Source: Salminus brasiliensis (lineage: Eukaryota; Chordata; Actinopteri; Characiformes; Bryconidae). From it: a stretch of 64,000 nt of DNA. Shown piece by piece: positions 41,081-52,219 of the stretch. Each line of letters opens with the position of its first letter. The first letter of the stretch is position 1. A model generated the notes under the pieces. That model saw only the letters and a list, made by a program, of their open reading frames with translations, had not been told where the DNA came from and did not search any database. The stretch is from contig NC_132897.1 in assembly GCF_030463535.1 (NCBI RefSeq), forward strand, positions 2,153,951 through 2,217,950. The letters are read 5' to 3'. Both the position numbers and the translations under genes were made by a program.

Positions 41081-42000
41081 GGGGGTTAGGGGAATGTGAT
41101 GAGGTGTCTGAAAGCTCTGCATGGTGCTGGATCACTGGTATTTGTGTTGAGTTCTCATGTAGTTAAGAGCTTGTTTGCTTGTTTGTTCTCCTGAGCAGGC
41201 TAATGATTTGATTATGTGCCGTTTCAGTGGATTTCTTTCGTACGTCTGCAGCTGCTTGTCTACACACATATATGGGTTCTTATCAGGCTGGGAAATTATT
41301 CCAAATTGAGGCCTAATGCAGGTTCTCTAATCACAGGCTCAGACATCTCAACAAATCATTCCCAAAATGTCAGATTGCAAACATTTTTAACCCATGTGTG
41401 AGTTTAACCCATTCACGTCTAGCAGCTGAATGTAGGGTGATTAGGAGAACATCCATTGATTTTGAGGAATTTTCATAGTTTTGTCAGATTATTTTTTTTT
41501 TTTAGGCTCTGCTGACATTTGGGCCAAATTTCAGATTTCAAATTTTTGGGTTCATTTATCAACTTTTGGTGAAACCCCAATACATAAGACCAACCTGATG
41601 CTGTTTGATTTGTAGTATTTTTACATTTTTATTAAATATATGTTTATTTTTTTGGCTCATGATTGTCAAATATAAATGTGTTACGCTGGTAAAAGGATGG
41701 TAATTTTTTATTTGACATATAATTGGTTAATAAAAGGTTTCATCCTGCTGATCGGTCTATGAGGTATGGATATGAGCCATGTTTTCCTTTCTGCCATTCC
41801 AAAATATATGAAGGTGTTTGTGGAGTGTAATTACAGTGCCTATAAAAGTACCCAAACTTCTGCAGGTTTTCCCCTTTTACTGTTTTAGTAAAAACAGTAT
41901 TAATAGATCCCTAGTTCCTCGTTTTATTAACGGATCCTGAGTCACTCGTTAATATGCTGCCTCCATATTTTCCATGAAGTAATGGGGGTGGCCATTTTTA
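41081..42000. other. Intergenic, no recognised gene
   Basis: Unique A/T-rich sequence. A short ACAGTGCCTATAAAAGTACC at about 41834 resembles a Tc1-type terminus but has no partner. Confidence 0.45.
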
Positions 42001-42400
42001 CATTTACATTAAGGTAATCTGTAGCCGAGGCTCTTCTCCAGAGCTGATCTGCCTCTAAGTCCTCTCAGAAGAGGAGGGTCTTCAGTCTGGGTTTGAGGAC
42101 AGCGAGTGTTGGACTCTGCTGTTCGGACACCCAGGGGAAGTTCGTTCCACCACTTCGGTGCAGGACAGAAAAAAGTCTGGACGCTCGTCTTCCGTAGATC
42201 TTAAAGGATGGCGGGTCGAGCCGAGCCGAGCCGTACTTGAAGCTGGAAGGGCTCTCGGTGTAGATCAGCTTTAATTGACCATCACCATCAAGTACGGAGG
42301 GCCTGGCTGGTCCAGTCTTGGCTCTGTAGGCCAGAGTCAGGGGTCTGAATCTGATGAGGAAGAGAGCCTGAACATGGCTGAACTTGGTTAACATTCAAGA
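42000..42400 (-). mobile_element. 3' fragment of the same L2-type LINE
   Basis: The - strand reads [39 protein letters not shown] and SRLFSVLHRSGGTNFPWVSE, which parallels the C-terminal part of the LINE at 27552-28836. About 110 residues remain. The 3' tail is decayed. Confidence 0.8.
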
Positions 42401-42639
42401 CAACCCACATTGGCCCAAACTTGATATCCTAACTATAGTGGATACCCATGTGTCCCCTCTGTCCTCTTTAAAAAAATAAATAAATAAATAAATAAAATAT
42501 GGTCGCCCTATCTGGATATAATCAAATGTTTTTAAGATGACAATCAGCATCACGATCAATGTGCAAATGCATCAGGTTTGTTTAGATGTTGAATGGCTTT
42601 GTGGTGAGGAAGCAGGAAAGATCTTCTTCTGTTGATTCG

Positions 42640-42800
42640 TCCATGACGATCATATTAGTGCAGGAGTCGCTGCATTGGTGTCGTGAGTAAGAAGCCTGGA
42701 CTGCGATGGACTGGAAACGTATCGTCTTTAGTGACGAATCCAGGTTCAATTTGGGATCTGATGGCGGTCGGGTTTGAGGATGTAGGGTCGATGGTGAGCA
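42640..42800 (+). mobile_element. Tc1/mariner transposase fragment
   Basis: From 42709 the + strand reads DWKRIVFSDESRFNLGSDGG then RV and a stop. FSDESRFNL contains the second catalytic Asp of Tc1-type (DDE) transposases. No other part of the enzyme is nearby. Confidence 0.75.
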
Positions 42801-42805
42801 AAACG

Positions 42806-42910
42806 CCACTGGGAGGAAATCTTAGGGTTTCCTCAATACCAAGAACTTCTTGGTATTCTTGGTAATTCTCTTGGTAACCTTGGGGAAACCCCAAGATTTT
42901 CTCCCAGTGG
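42806..42910. repeat. Small inverted repeat with a nested palindrome
   Basis: The 27-base arms 42806-42832 and 42884-42910 (CCACTGGGAGGAAATCTTAG and partner) match at 25 positions. Between them, AATACCAAGAA and TTCTTGGTATT (42835-42857) form an 11-bp stem with one loop base. A related word, GAGAAAATCTTGGGGTTTCC, recurs at about 43893. Confidence 0.8.
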
Positions 42911-42919
42911 AGTTATGGG

Positions 42920-45480
42920 TCTTATGGACTTGTGGGTTGCTGCAATCAGGCACAGGAACATTTGGGAGCTCACGGTTTGTTAAAAACAGGTAGGAAAAAT
43001 GGAAGAACCTTCAAAAGTTCCTCAATGAACTTATACTTTTAACCAAATTGGGAGAAAATGGATCTGAAATCATCTCAAAACTCTGGTTGAACGAGTCTTG
43101 GGCCTCAGGCAGTGAATTCACAAGCATGTGGTGTGAGAACGATCTGTGAAGAGCCTTCAGAGAGGCATTGAACTCTTCATTCACCACATCTCTGAAGACA
43201 ATGCTACAGTGCAGTTACCTTCATGTTCTAGGAGTGAGGACAGCAAGTCTGGAGGTTCTCTGGAGTTTAAGAGGCTCAAGAGGGATGACCTCACCTGGTG
43301 TCCTCCCTAGACCAAGTTCTGCTCAAACCCATTCAAACATGGCCAATCTTCTGATGTACTAATCAGCTCTGTCAGCTGTGGGTTTTTTAACGTCTGTTTT
43401 GCTGATGTTTCGCAAGGCCTTGTTTGAAGTCTTCGATTATGTTGGCTCAATCTCTCAGCCCTCCAAGAGGTCATCTAAACAACTTCACTCAAGCTGATAA
43501 AATAAAGGGCTTTTGGAAACGTTGCTAAGGGTTCCTGAAGAGTGTGCCAAAAAAGGAAGATCAGACTCTATCCCACTTCACTCCCAGATGCTGGAAGGTC
43601 TAAGAAGCTCCACTGCAGTTCTAGGAGATTGTCCTCGATATGTTAGTAGTTTTTGAGCTCATATCTTCTGGAATTGCTCTTTACAGCACTGGTTCAAGAG
43701 GGCATTGAGTCTACATCTCTACACGAATCTACAGCAAGATGAAAACTTCAAACATTTCCAACCTGTTCTCACATACAAACGTCCACATAGGTTGACTGTT
43801 CCGGTCTAAATTATGACCTTTTTGGTCTTTTTCTGCCTGTCCAGTGGGAGCGCTCTCGAGCAAAATACACGCCAACACACTTTGTAGCGCTTGGAGAAAA
43901 TCTTGGGGTTTCCTCAATACCAAGAGCAAGAAGAATGGACGAACGTGCAAGAACACAAGGATGGAGAACATCTATAGAGATATGCTGTGGACTTGCTATA
44001 AAGGGTAACCATTGAAGTAGGTTGAATAGAACAGGTGGCAGATTCACTGTGGCCACACCCACTGAGTGGCAGCGTTAGCGTTCAGAGGCGAATGTCGCTA
44101 AAACAGGAAAGAGCTGTTGTGCGACTGACTGTACAAACAGGTCCAGAGCTTTCTTCTACAGACTGCTAAAAGCTAATAAAAAGATGAGCTAACGGATTTG
44201 CTGCAGTTCTGGAAATCACGCTCTGGGAAGAGAGCCTGAAAACAAGCCCAGTTGTGAGTTTAGCGACATGCTAAGTTCAAGTAAGTGAGAAAGCAAGCAA
44301 ACCTGGATGAGCCAGTCTGCTGACTGAGCCTGAAAACCATGGAAAACACTCCTAATGCCATTCCCTCGACTCTGTGCTCTCAGATATGAGGCTCTGTCCT
44401 CTGATCTGGTGGGATTTGAGCCTTAGTTAGCTGGACGTTCCTAGCTGCACATTGCTGTCCATGGACCGTTGGTTCCTTGGTCATGTGGATGGATCTCTGT
44501 CGAGTCCAGCTGCCTTTAACTCGAGGAGATGGTCGCTGAATAAAGAATAAAGATCTGTTGTTTGTAAACTAAGGTTCGACACGTGAGGTGTGCTACTGCC
44601 ACCTACTGACCGGCACTGTTTCTTAAAAATACGAGAAATTTGAGCGTCTGTAGTTGTCCAATTAGCGCCCCCCCCCCCTTGCCTGACTTACTACAGAGTC
44701 CGCAGTGGTGGTGGTGCTGCCCTCGACCTTCCTACTCCTCGCTGGCTAGCGACACTAGCGCTGAGCATGTTTAGTCAGTGTAGACATGGCAGGAAGTGTG
44801 TGACTGGGTAGCAGCATCAACCAGCGATAAGACATTCTGAGCTTTTCGGCTTTCGTAAGCTAGTCTACACCGAACCACCCTCATGACTGTCCCATTCAAA
44901 TGACTAGCGTTAGACTAGCGTTAGACTAGCATTAGCTCTTTATGGCTTTTGCACTGTGCATGCCCGCACATGTCCGGCACAAATTGGGCTGGGGATGCGA
45001 ATCGGGTAACGACGGTGTCTTCTGGCATTGCTTTAGCACTGAATGCAGTGAATGCTGGGTAATTCCGTTCATTTTTGTCATCAGCAAGTCATCAAATGAT
45101 GCAGCCTTGGTTTTCAGGGTGGAGAAGGAACATCTGGGAACCGTTCTTGGTAAAGGCAAATTGGGCAGTGGACGATGACGTCAGGCAAGAAGGCAGGAAC
45201 TGCTTTCAGGAATTTTTTGGAGCGAAATTGATGGAAATGGTACGGATTCTAAATTTCACCATGGTTACGGTTATGTAAGATTAAGTACGGCGGTTAGGTT
45301 TAGGTGTAGATTAAGATAATCAAATTACATTTTCGCAGTTCTCAGCTGTGAGTCGACTCCAAGAAGAGTCACCTGTAGTCTCTTCTTGGCCACTAGAGGG
45401 CGCCTTTCCTCTGAACGTAGCATTCGATCGTTTTGCAGGACGAGAACAATTGACCAGCATGGACGTTCTCACCAGGAAAT
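42920..45480. other. Intergenic, no recognised gene
   Basis: The longest stretch without recognised repeats or coding sequence. Small marks are a C-run at 44669 and a TTAGACTAGCG triplication at about 44910-44935. Frames of 60-83 residues show no family features. Confidence 0.5.
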
Positions 45481-45484
45481 GTCC

Positions 45485-46290
45485 ACTTTTCATCAGGGCA
45501 GGGGCAAGTTTGCTCTTTCTGAAGGCCTCAGAGAGCTCTCTGGATCTGAGTGATCCAGAGTGATCATCTTCACCCCTCACTTCAATCATCAATCAACAGC
45601 AGACCAGACTAAACATCTGAGGCTTAAATCAGACCGACTGCTCCAGAATCCTGATTCTGAGTAATAATGTGAGGTTTGAACTTTATCTTCACAGGAAAAT
45701 GACATTTCTATTAATTCCATTTTATTAAAGAAGTTTCTTCAGATGTGTTTAGTGAGTTTAGTGAGATTACCTCCGTCTCTCAGTGAAGATCACATGAAGA
45801 AGATCAGATCTCCAGATGTTTACATGTGATCAAAAGGAAGGTTTTCATGAGGTGTCCTAACTTACTCAAATCCCTGTAACAGCCCATGGTCAGACGTTCT
45901 GCTGAGACTTGCATCACTACGGAGTTGTAAATGACTAACGCTGTCAGTTTATAAAGGCCAAGCATTCCAATGTGTATCTTCATGAAACTCCAAGGAACTG
46001 TGACCAAACTCAAACATTCAGACGTATCACAACTTAATAACTTCCACGCAGCTTATCAGTAGTGCCTGAACAATAAGCCTTATGGTAAATATGTGAGTAA
46101 TGCAGTACGCTGTAAGTCTAATGTCTGACACATACAGTCATTTGAATGAATCAGCACACACACTTTTTTGAACATATTTAAACAGCTGGAGATCTGATAA
46201 TCTTCATGTGATCTTCACTGAGAGACGGAGGTAATCTAACTACACTCACTAACTAAACACACCTGAAAAAAAATAAAATCATCACAGCTG
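45485..46290 (-). mobile_element. Tc1-like element relic, copy 4, plus a long inverted repeat
   Basis: 45515-45590 in reverse contains the SRELSEAFRKSKLAPA start of the Tc1-like transposase. Next to it, about 45738-45825 and about 46174-46262 are nearly perfect reverse complements over some 85 bases (GGAGATCTGAT, CTTCATGTGATCTTCACTGA, GAGACGGAGGTAATCT). They enclose about 350 bases with no gene. Confidence 0.6.
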
Positions 46291-46734
46291 GCCAGTAAAC
46301 GATTAAATATTTACCAATAACGTCTTTCGCAATGTTTATACAGTTCCAAATTCAACTGTTTCTCAGTGTTCTTAAGTAATCACAGTCTTTAACCATTAAG
46401 GTTTCTCCAGTTTAAGAGTCCTTACCACAGTGGAAGGGTACATTTTAACCTACAGTACGTGTCGCGAGTTGATTCAGTGTCTGGAATCAAAGAATCCAGG
46501 AATCGAAGCTATCAGTCCGGTGCACGCAACTGACCTTCTAGGTTCAATGCTTTGGGCTTGGCTCAGCTTTAAATGAATGCAAAAATGTGCAATGCTCAAC
46601 TCCACGTACCTGTCAAAAAAGAAAGAAAAAAGAAAAAAAGGAAACCTAACGTACAGTGTGTATAAAAAGTATTTATTTATTGCTTTTATATATGGAATCA
46701 TGGTCAATGTCATTTGTAATAATTAATTTCAAGT

Positions 46735-47305
46735 CAAGTCAAGTCAAGTTTGGTTTTATTGTCATTTCAGCTACATACAGAGTACACAGTGAAACGAAAC
46801 AACGTTCCTCCAGGACCATGGTGCAACATAGACACAGTGCATACAGAACACAAGTGCAACACAGTACAAGTGCGGACAGATAATATAATAATAATAATAA
46901 ATAATTAGGGGTAGTGTGCAAATTATGCAGTGTGTAATAAATAATGAGTCCAGTGAGGTAGTAAAGTTATTAGTGCAAAATGCTTCCCATATTGTCTGGG
47001 TTTAGTCTCTGGAGTTGAGAAGTCTGATGGCTTGTGGGAAGAAGCTGTTGCAGAGTCTGGTCGTGTTGGACCGGATGCTGCGGTACCTTCTTCCTGATGG
47101 CAGGAGGGAGAACAGTCTGTGTGAAGGGTGGGTGGAGTCCTCCACAATGCTGGTTGCTTTGCGGATGCAGCGGGCAGTGTAAATGTCCATGACAGAGGGA
47201 AGAGAGAGACTCCGATGATCCTCTCAGCTGTCCTCACAATGCGTTGGAGGGTCTTGCAGTCAGAGGCTGCACAGGTCCCAAACCAGGCAGTGATGCAGTA
47301 AAAAA
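46735..47305 (-). mobile_element. LINE fragment: reverse transcriptase C-terminus, frameshifted
   Basis: The - strand reads MRTAERIIGVSL and then, in another frame, MDIYTARCIRKATSIVED, STHPSHRLFSLLPSGRRYRS and NSFFPQAIRLLNSRD with a stop near 47002. This matches the C-terminus of fish non-LTR ORF2 proteins. A frameshift lies near 47195. The 3' UTR at 46735-47001 is the same sequence as 29414-29655 and ends in an (ACTTG)n tail. Confidence 0.82.
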
Positions 47306-47825
47306 ATGATTTCTACAAAGTAATGTCAATTAAATAAGAATATGTTACATATGAAGTTACATTTATAGGGGTAACTGGCCTAATTCAATAGAGGCCCAGG
47401 CAATTGGTGTTAGCAATGCAGGCGAAAAAATCCGATCTGTTGGGATGACCGTCCTCACTGTTATTTGTGAGATCAGTGATCAGATCGAATTTGTGTGTCC
47501 AGACTTTCAACCTACCTGCATGGGTTTCTGTGGTAACAACGCAGCTACTATCTAACGAGCTGCTTTCATACGTGGAAGCAGGACAGATGGAGGTCGTTCT
47601 GGATTCTGTGTGGGTGTTGTCGGTCACGTTGCGAGGGACGCCAAAGAAACTTGGATATACAATGTGAGTGTCCAGACTGACACCCAGCTGTACAAATCTG
47701 ACTGTAAAGCATTTCAAACTTCCTCCAAATGTGGTTTGGTTCTAATTTGCAAAAATCTGATCGGATTTGAGTGGGCAGTCTGAACACAGCCTTAGTGAAA
47801 CAGAGATCATTATCATAAACACAGC
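47306..47825. other. Intergenic, no recognised gene
   Basis: Two overlapping frames at 47385-47717 (-) and 47467-47667 (+) have no recognisable features. Confidence 0.45.
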
Positions 47826-47828
47826 TAC

Positions 47829-48175
47829 TGTCCTGTAGGTGTAATGTGAAGGTGTCCCAATACTTTTGTCCATATAGTGTATGCGTGTGTGGATTGTGGG
47901 ATGTGCCGTGCAGAAGATGAAGGTCGGCAGCTCCTATATCCTCTCACAGATAGTATAAAGGGTGCTGAAGGGGGGTTTGCCCGGGACCCCATACAAGCTA
48001 GAACCGGCACTGACAGAACCTTTGATGAACTTAGGAATTATCTGGTAGATTTTTTTACATCTTATATATTTTGTGGGGTCCCACAAGGTTCTATCATAGG
48101 CCCAATGTAGCTTATCAAAAAAGGTTCACCGTAATCTAGTTATAAGAGAGAAGAACTAAGACCACCCCCACCTCC
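47829..48175 (+). mobile_element. DNA-transposon family 3, right-end copy (empty-site allele)
   Basis: Contains GTGTCCCAATACTTTTGTCC, GCAGAAGATGAAGGTCGGCA, TAGTATAAAGGGTGCTGAAG and GGGGTCCCACAAGGTTCTAT. The same sequence is at 49617-49736 and 49915-50127, interrupted by an insertion. Confidence 0.75.
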
Positions 48176-48700
48176 TCACCACTGAACACAGAGATCACTA
48201 TCATAAACACAGCTACTGTGTTTTGAACATTATTTTGTAGATCTTTAGTTTAAAAATCAAAAACAAAAAAACTACGTCTTAGACACAGTTATGATGTACC
48301 AATATGGTAGAAATTATTTACAACTTCCATCTTGTAGTTGTAGAGTATTAAATGGGAATGAAAGGAAAGGGTTAACCTTAGGAAGCTGTAGCCAGCGGCC
48401 ACACACATCCCAAATAAAACATGACCGCTTTGTAATGGACAATTACTTTTTAATATTTTAGAGTTGAAACACGATCAAAATACAAGTAGGAGGTTGAGCA
48501 CAGTTCTCTTCTCAGAGCCAGTAAAAAGTAAAACGCTCCAGAGAAGATTACAGCTCAGTGGGTTGGCTCAGGTACGCCTCTAAAAGCCCCTAGACTTCCA
48601 CATCAGCTTACCTTACACAGTCCCAAAGGAACTCTGCCCAAACTACCTGTCTAAAATGCCCCATTTATTCACTAAAGCCTTTGGAACTTTCTCAATTTGT
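48176..48700. other. Intergenic, no recognised gene
   Basis: Unique A/T-rich sequence between two repeat blocks. Confidence 0.45.
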
Positions 48701-48703
48701 TGT

Positions 48704-49452
48704 TTGGACAAAAGTATTGGGACACATCTCTTGATTTCAGGTGTCTGATTCAGTCCCATTGACCCACAGACCTCTAGCCCTGCAGTCTGTCTTTCTTCCA
48801 CACATCAGTGAAAGAATGGGAGGTTCTGAAGGTTCTGCTCACTGAACTCCAGCGTGGTTCTGTATGTAATAGGAAACACCGCTGCACCAACAACAACTAC
48901 AAGTCAGCTGGTGAAATTTAGACCTTCCCTCCTAGATCTTCCTCCATCAGCTGTGAGGGGTGTTATTACTGAACAGTGGAAGAGTTTAGGAGGAACAGCT
49001 CACAGAGAGCAGCTCAGTGATCCACCGAGTGTCTGTCAGACCACGTAAAGTTACAGAGCGGGGTCAGGGCCGAGTGCTGAGCTCAGAGCAGAGTGCAGAA
49101 AAGCCTCCAACTGACTCAGTAACTGCAGCAGAGCTCCAGACCTGCTGCTGCTGTAGAGCTTAGAGTAAAGGAGGACCGGCTCCATATTAATACAGCCTAT
49201 GGGTTTAGAACGGGATGTTATTAAAGACCCTGGGGCCTCATACAAGCTATGGTAGCTATTTAAGGTTAATATAGGTTGTGGGGTCCCACAGGGTTCTGTT
49301 ATAGGCCCAATGAAGCCCACTATGTGACCCATAGTTACTGAACTATTCGGTCTGATTCAACGAGTCACTGATTCACTGAGGATAAATGTGTTACAGTAAA
49401 TATTATCTGTTGTTTTTAATGGACAAAAGTATTGGGACACTTGATTGTCTCC
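48704..49452 (+). repeat. ~750-bp duplication unit, left copy (family 3 element)
   Basis: Nearly identical to 50865-51614 in the same orientation, for example GTTCCACTCATCAGTGAAAG-like, CCGGCTCCATATTAATACAG and GGGGTCCCACAGGGTTCTGT. It opens and closes with GGACAAAAGTATTGGGACAC. The 93-residue - strand frames in both copies are shadows. Confidence 0.85.
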
Positions 49453-49736
49453 ACGTAAAGTTACAGAGCGGGGTCAGGGGCCGAGCGCTGAGCTCAGAGC
49501 AGAGTGCAGAAAAGCCCCCAAAGCCTCTGCTGCTGTCAGAGCTTAGAGCAAAGGGGGACCGGCTCCTTATTATGGCCTATGGGTTTAGAATGGGGGTGTT
49601 TTAAAAGCTCCTGTAGGTGTAATGTGAAGGTGTCCCAATACTTTTGTCCATATAGTGTATGCGTGTGTGGATTGTGGGATGTGCCGTGCAGAAGATGAAA
49701 GTCGGCAGCTCCTATATCCTCTCACAGATAGTATAA
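49453..49736 (+). repeat. Partial third copy of the family 3 block joined to its right end
   Basis: Carries ACGTAAAGTTACAGAGCGGG like the duplication units and runs into the right-end sequence of 47829. Confidence 0.75.
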
Positions 49737-49914
49737 GTCTTTTACTGTAAATAATATTGTTTATTGCTTTTTTAATTCTTATCTATATTGTGTGTATATA
49801 GTGTAAATTATTTATTTATCTAAATTTTTTGTAACTGAGTGTCCTTTACACTGTGAATTTCCCCACTGCGGGACTAATAAAGGACTATCTTATCTTATCT
49901 CTTATCTCTTATAA
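49737..49914 (+). mobile_element. Non-LTR 3'-end insertion with (TCTTA)n-like tail
   Basis: The 178-base insert interrupts a sequence that is continuous at 47950-47965. It ends in GAATTTCCCCACTGCGGGAC, TAATAAAGGACTATCTTATC and short TTATCT repeats, a common 3' end of fish non-LTR elements. ATAA occurs on both sides and is the likely target-site duplication. Confidence 0.8.
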
Positions 49915-50385
49915 AGGGTGCTGAAGGGGGGTTCTCCCGGGACCCCATACAAGCTAGAACCGGCACTGACAGAACCTTTGATGAACTTAGGAATTATCTG
50001 GTAGATTTTTACGGCTTATATATTTTGTGGGGTCCCACAAGGTTCTATCATAGGTCCAATGTAGCTTATCAAAAAAAGTGTCATCGTAATCTAGTTATAA
50101 GAGAGAAGAACTAAGACCACCCCCACCTCACCCCCCCCCCCCCCCCATACCTATCATCACACTCACAACTAATTAAAGGCTTTCACAGTTAGTTTCACTT
50201 TTCCTCAGCTGCCTCAACAGCCGGCCGCTCATTCACTGCTGTTGGCAAAGCACAAGCATTCTGTCCACACCCCCATATCCCCTTAGTTACTGAACTGATT
50301 CAGTCTGATTCAGCGATTCACTGATTCACTGAGGGGAAAAATGCAAGCTGTTCTTACAGTGTTACAATGTTTTCTCTATGTGCTT

Positions 50386-50745
50386 TATGGACAAAAGTAT
50401 TGGGACGCCTGCTCATTCACTGTTTCTTCTGAAATCAAGGCTATTAAAAGAGCTGATCCTGCTTCTGTTGGAGTAACTGTCTCTACTGTCCAGAGAAGAA
50501 CACTTCTACTAGATTTTGGAGGAGCATTGCTGTGAGGATTTGATTGCATTCAGCAACAAGAGCGTTTGAAAGGTCAGGATGTTGGATGATAGTCATCACC
50601 CCACAACCTCATCATCCCCAACTCATCCCAAATGTACCACCATCATTCCAGAGAACACAGTTCTTCCACTGCTCCACAGCTCAAAGCTTCTGGGGGGCTT
50701 TATACCCCTCTATAGCCCACGCCTGGCAGTATTAGGCAGCATGGT
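50386..50745 (+). mobile_element. DNA-transposon family 1, copy lacking its right end
   Basis: Left end TATGGACAAAAGTATTGGGA, then ATTAAAAGAGCTGATCCTGC, GAGGATTTGATTGCATTCAG and GGGGGGCTTTATACCCCTCT. It breaks off after GGCAGCATGGTGC. Confidence 0.75.
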
Positions 50746-50864
50746 GCAAGTCAGTTCTGCTGAGATGACTAAGCTGAGGTTTTTCTGCGTGTCCTATCTG
50801 CATGGTTAGGAGGACAAAAAGGCCACATCAGCTAATTCCCCATTTCTACCTTCTTAATCGGTTA

Positions 50865-51614
50865 TTTGGACAAAAGTATTAGGACACTCCTCAATCATTG
50901 AATTCAGATGTGCATTCAGTCCCATTGACCCACAGGCCTCTAGCCCTGCAGTCTGCCTTTGTTCCACTCATCAGTGAAAGAACGGGAGGTTCTGAAGGTT
51001 CTGCTCACTGAACTCCAGCGTGGTTCTGTATGTAATAGGAGACACCGCTGCACCAACAACAACTACAAGTCAGCTGGTGAAATTTAGACCTTCCTCCTAG
51101 ATCTTCCTCCATCAGCTGTGAGTGGTGTTATTACTGAACAGTGGAAGAGTTTAGGAGGAACAGCTCACAGAGAGCAGCTCAGTGTCCACCGAGTGTCTGT
51201 CAGACCACGTAAAGGTACAGAGCGGGGTCAGGGCCGAGTGCTGAGCTCAGAGCAGAGTGCAGAAAAGCCTCCAACTGACTCAGTAACTGCAGCAGAGCTC
51301 CAGACCTGCTGCTGCTGTAGAGCTCAGAGTAAAGGAGGACCGGCTCCATATTAATACAGCCTATGGGTTTAGAACGGGATGTTATTAAAGACCCTGGGGC
51401 CTCATACAAGCTATGGTAGCTATTTAAGGTTAATATAGGTTGTGGGGTCCCACAGGGTTCTGTTATAGGCCCAATGAAGCCCACTATGTGACCCATAGTT
51501 ACTGAACCATTCGGTCTGATTCAACGAGTCACTGATTCACTGAGGATAAATGTGTTACAGTAAATATTATCTGTTGTTTTTAATGGACAAAAGTATTGGG
51601 ACACCTGATTGTCT
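50865..51614 (+). repeat. ~750-bp duplication unit, right copy
   Basis: Partner of 48704-49452 at an offset of about 2.16 kb. It runs directly into a family 1 element at 51582. Confidence 0.85.
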
Positions 51615-51934
51615 CTACTGTCCTGGGAAGAAGGGTTTCTACTAGAGTTGGAGGAATATTGCTGTGAGGATTTGATTGCGTCCAGTGGCAAGAGTTGTTA
51701 GTGAGGTCAGACTGTTGGATGATGATCACCACCCCACCTCAATCCCTCAAAAGTACTGGATGGAGCTCCACCACCATGCATCATTCCAGAGAACACAGTT
51801 CTTCCACTGCTCCTCAGTGCTGGGGGGCTTTATATACCCCCTTTACTAGCCCTACTGCCGGGAGCAATGGGTGCAATTTGAAGTAGCTTAATGCAATCAT
51901 TAGAAGGGGTGTCCACAAACTTTTGGACATATAC
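51582..51934 (+). mobile_element. DNA-transposon family 1, internally shortened copy with both ends
   Basis: Starts ATGGACAAAAGTATTGGGAC and ends GTCCACAAACTTTTGGACAT followed by ATAC. It ends about 285 bases before the ch25h-like start codon, so it forms the upstream edge of that promoter. Confidence 0.78.
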
Positions 51935-52219
51935 GTGAGAACTGCAGCACGGACACAAGGTCACAAAGGGTTAACCTGATAGCGTCCGGGGTTGTCCTCT
52001 CACGAGCTCGTTTAAAAGCCAGCCTTTAAAAAGGGAGGGGATGATTCGAGGCTGGCTTGGTGAATCGGTTCATTTGATTCACCGGAGAGAGTCATTGAAA
52101 ACGTCTCACTCAGGGTAGAGTGGCTGGAGTCGCGCGCGCGTCCCAGCAGCATCGTGCAGGAGAGCGCGTGAACTTCTAAAAGCCTGAAACCATGACAACG
52201 CGAACGACGCACGCTTAAC
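51935..52219 (+). promoter_or_regulatory. Promoter and 5' UTR of the ch25h-like gene
   Basis: TATA-like TTTAAAA words are at about 52011 and 52025. CpG density rises sharply from about 52128 (CGCGCGCG) and stays high through exon 1, like a CpG island. TTCGAGGCTGGCTTGGTGAA and a TTCATTTGATTCACCGG word are present. The start site was not determined. Confidence 0.5.
52192..52218 (+). CDS. uORF of eight codons just before the ch25h-like start
   Basis: ATG at 52192 reads MTTRTTHA and stops with TAA at 52216-52218. One base (C) separates the stop from the main ATG at 52220. The -3 position of the uORF start is A, a good initiation context, so ribosomes would meet it before the main start if the transcript begins upstream. 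It may act in translation control; the peptide itself is unlikely to matter. Confidence 0.5.
   Translation: MTTRTTHA

Noticed and set aside
41834..41880. Tc1-type terminus
   Set aside because: Only one short match and no partner end or transposase nearby.
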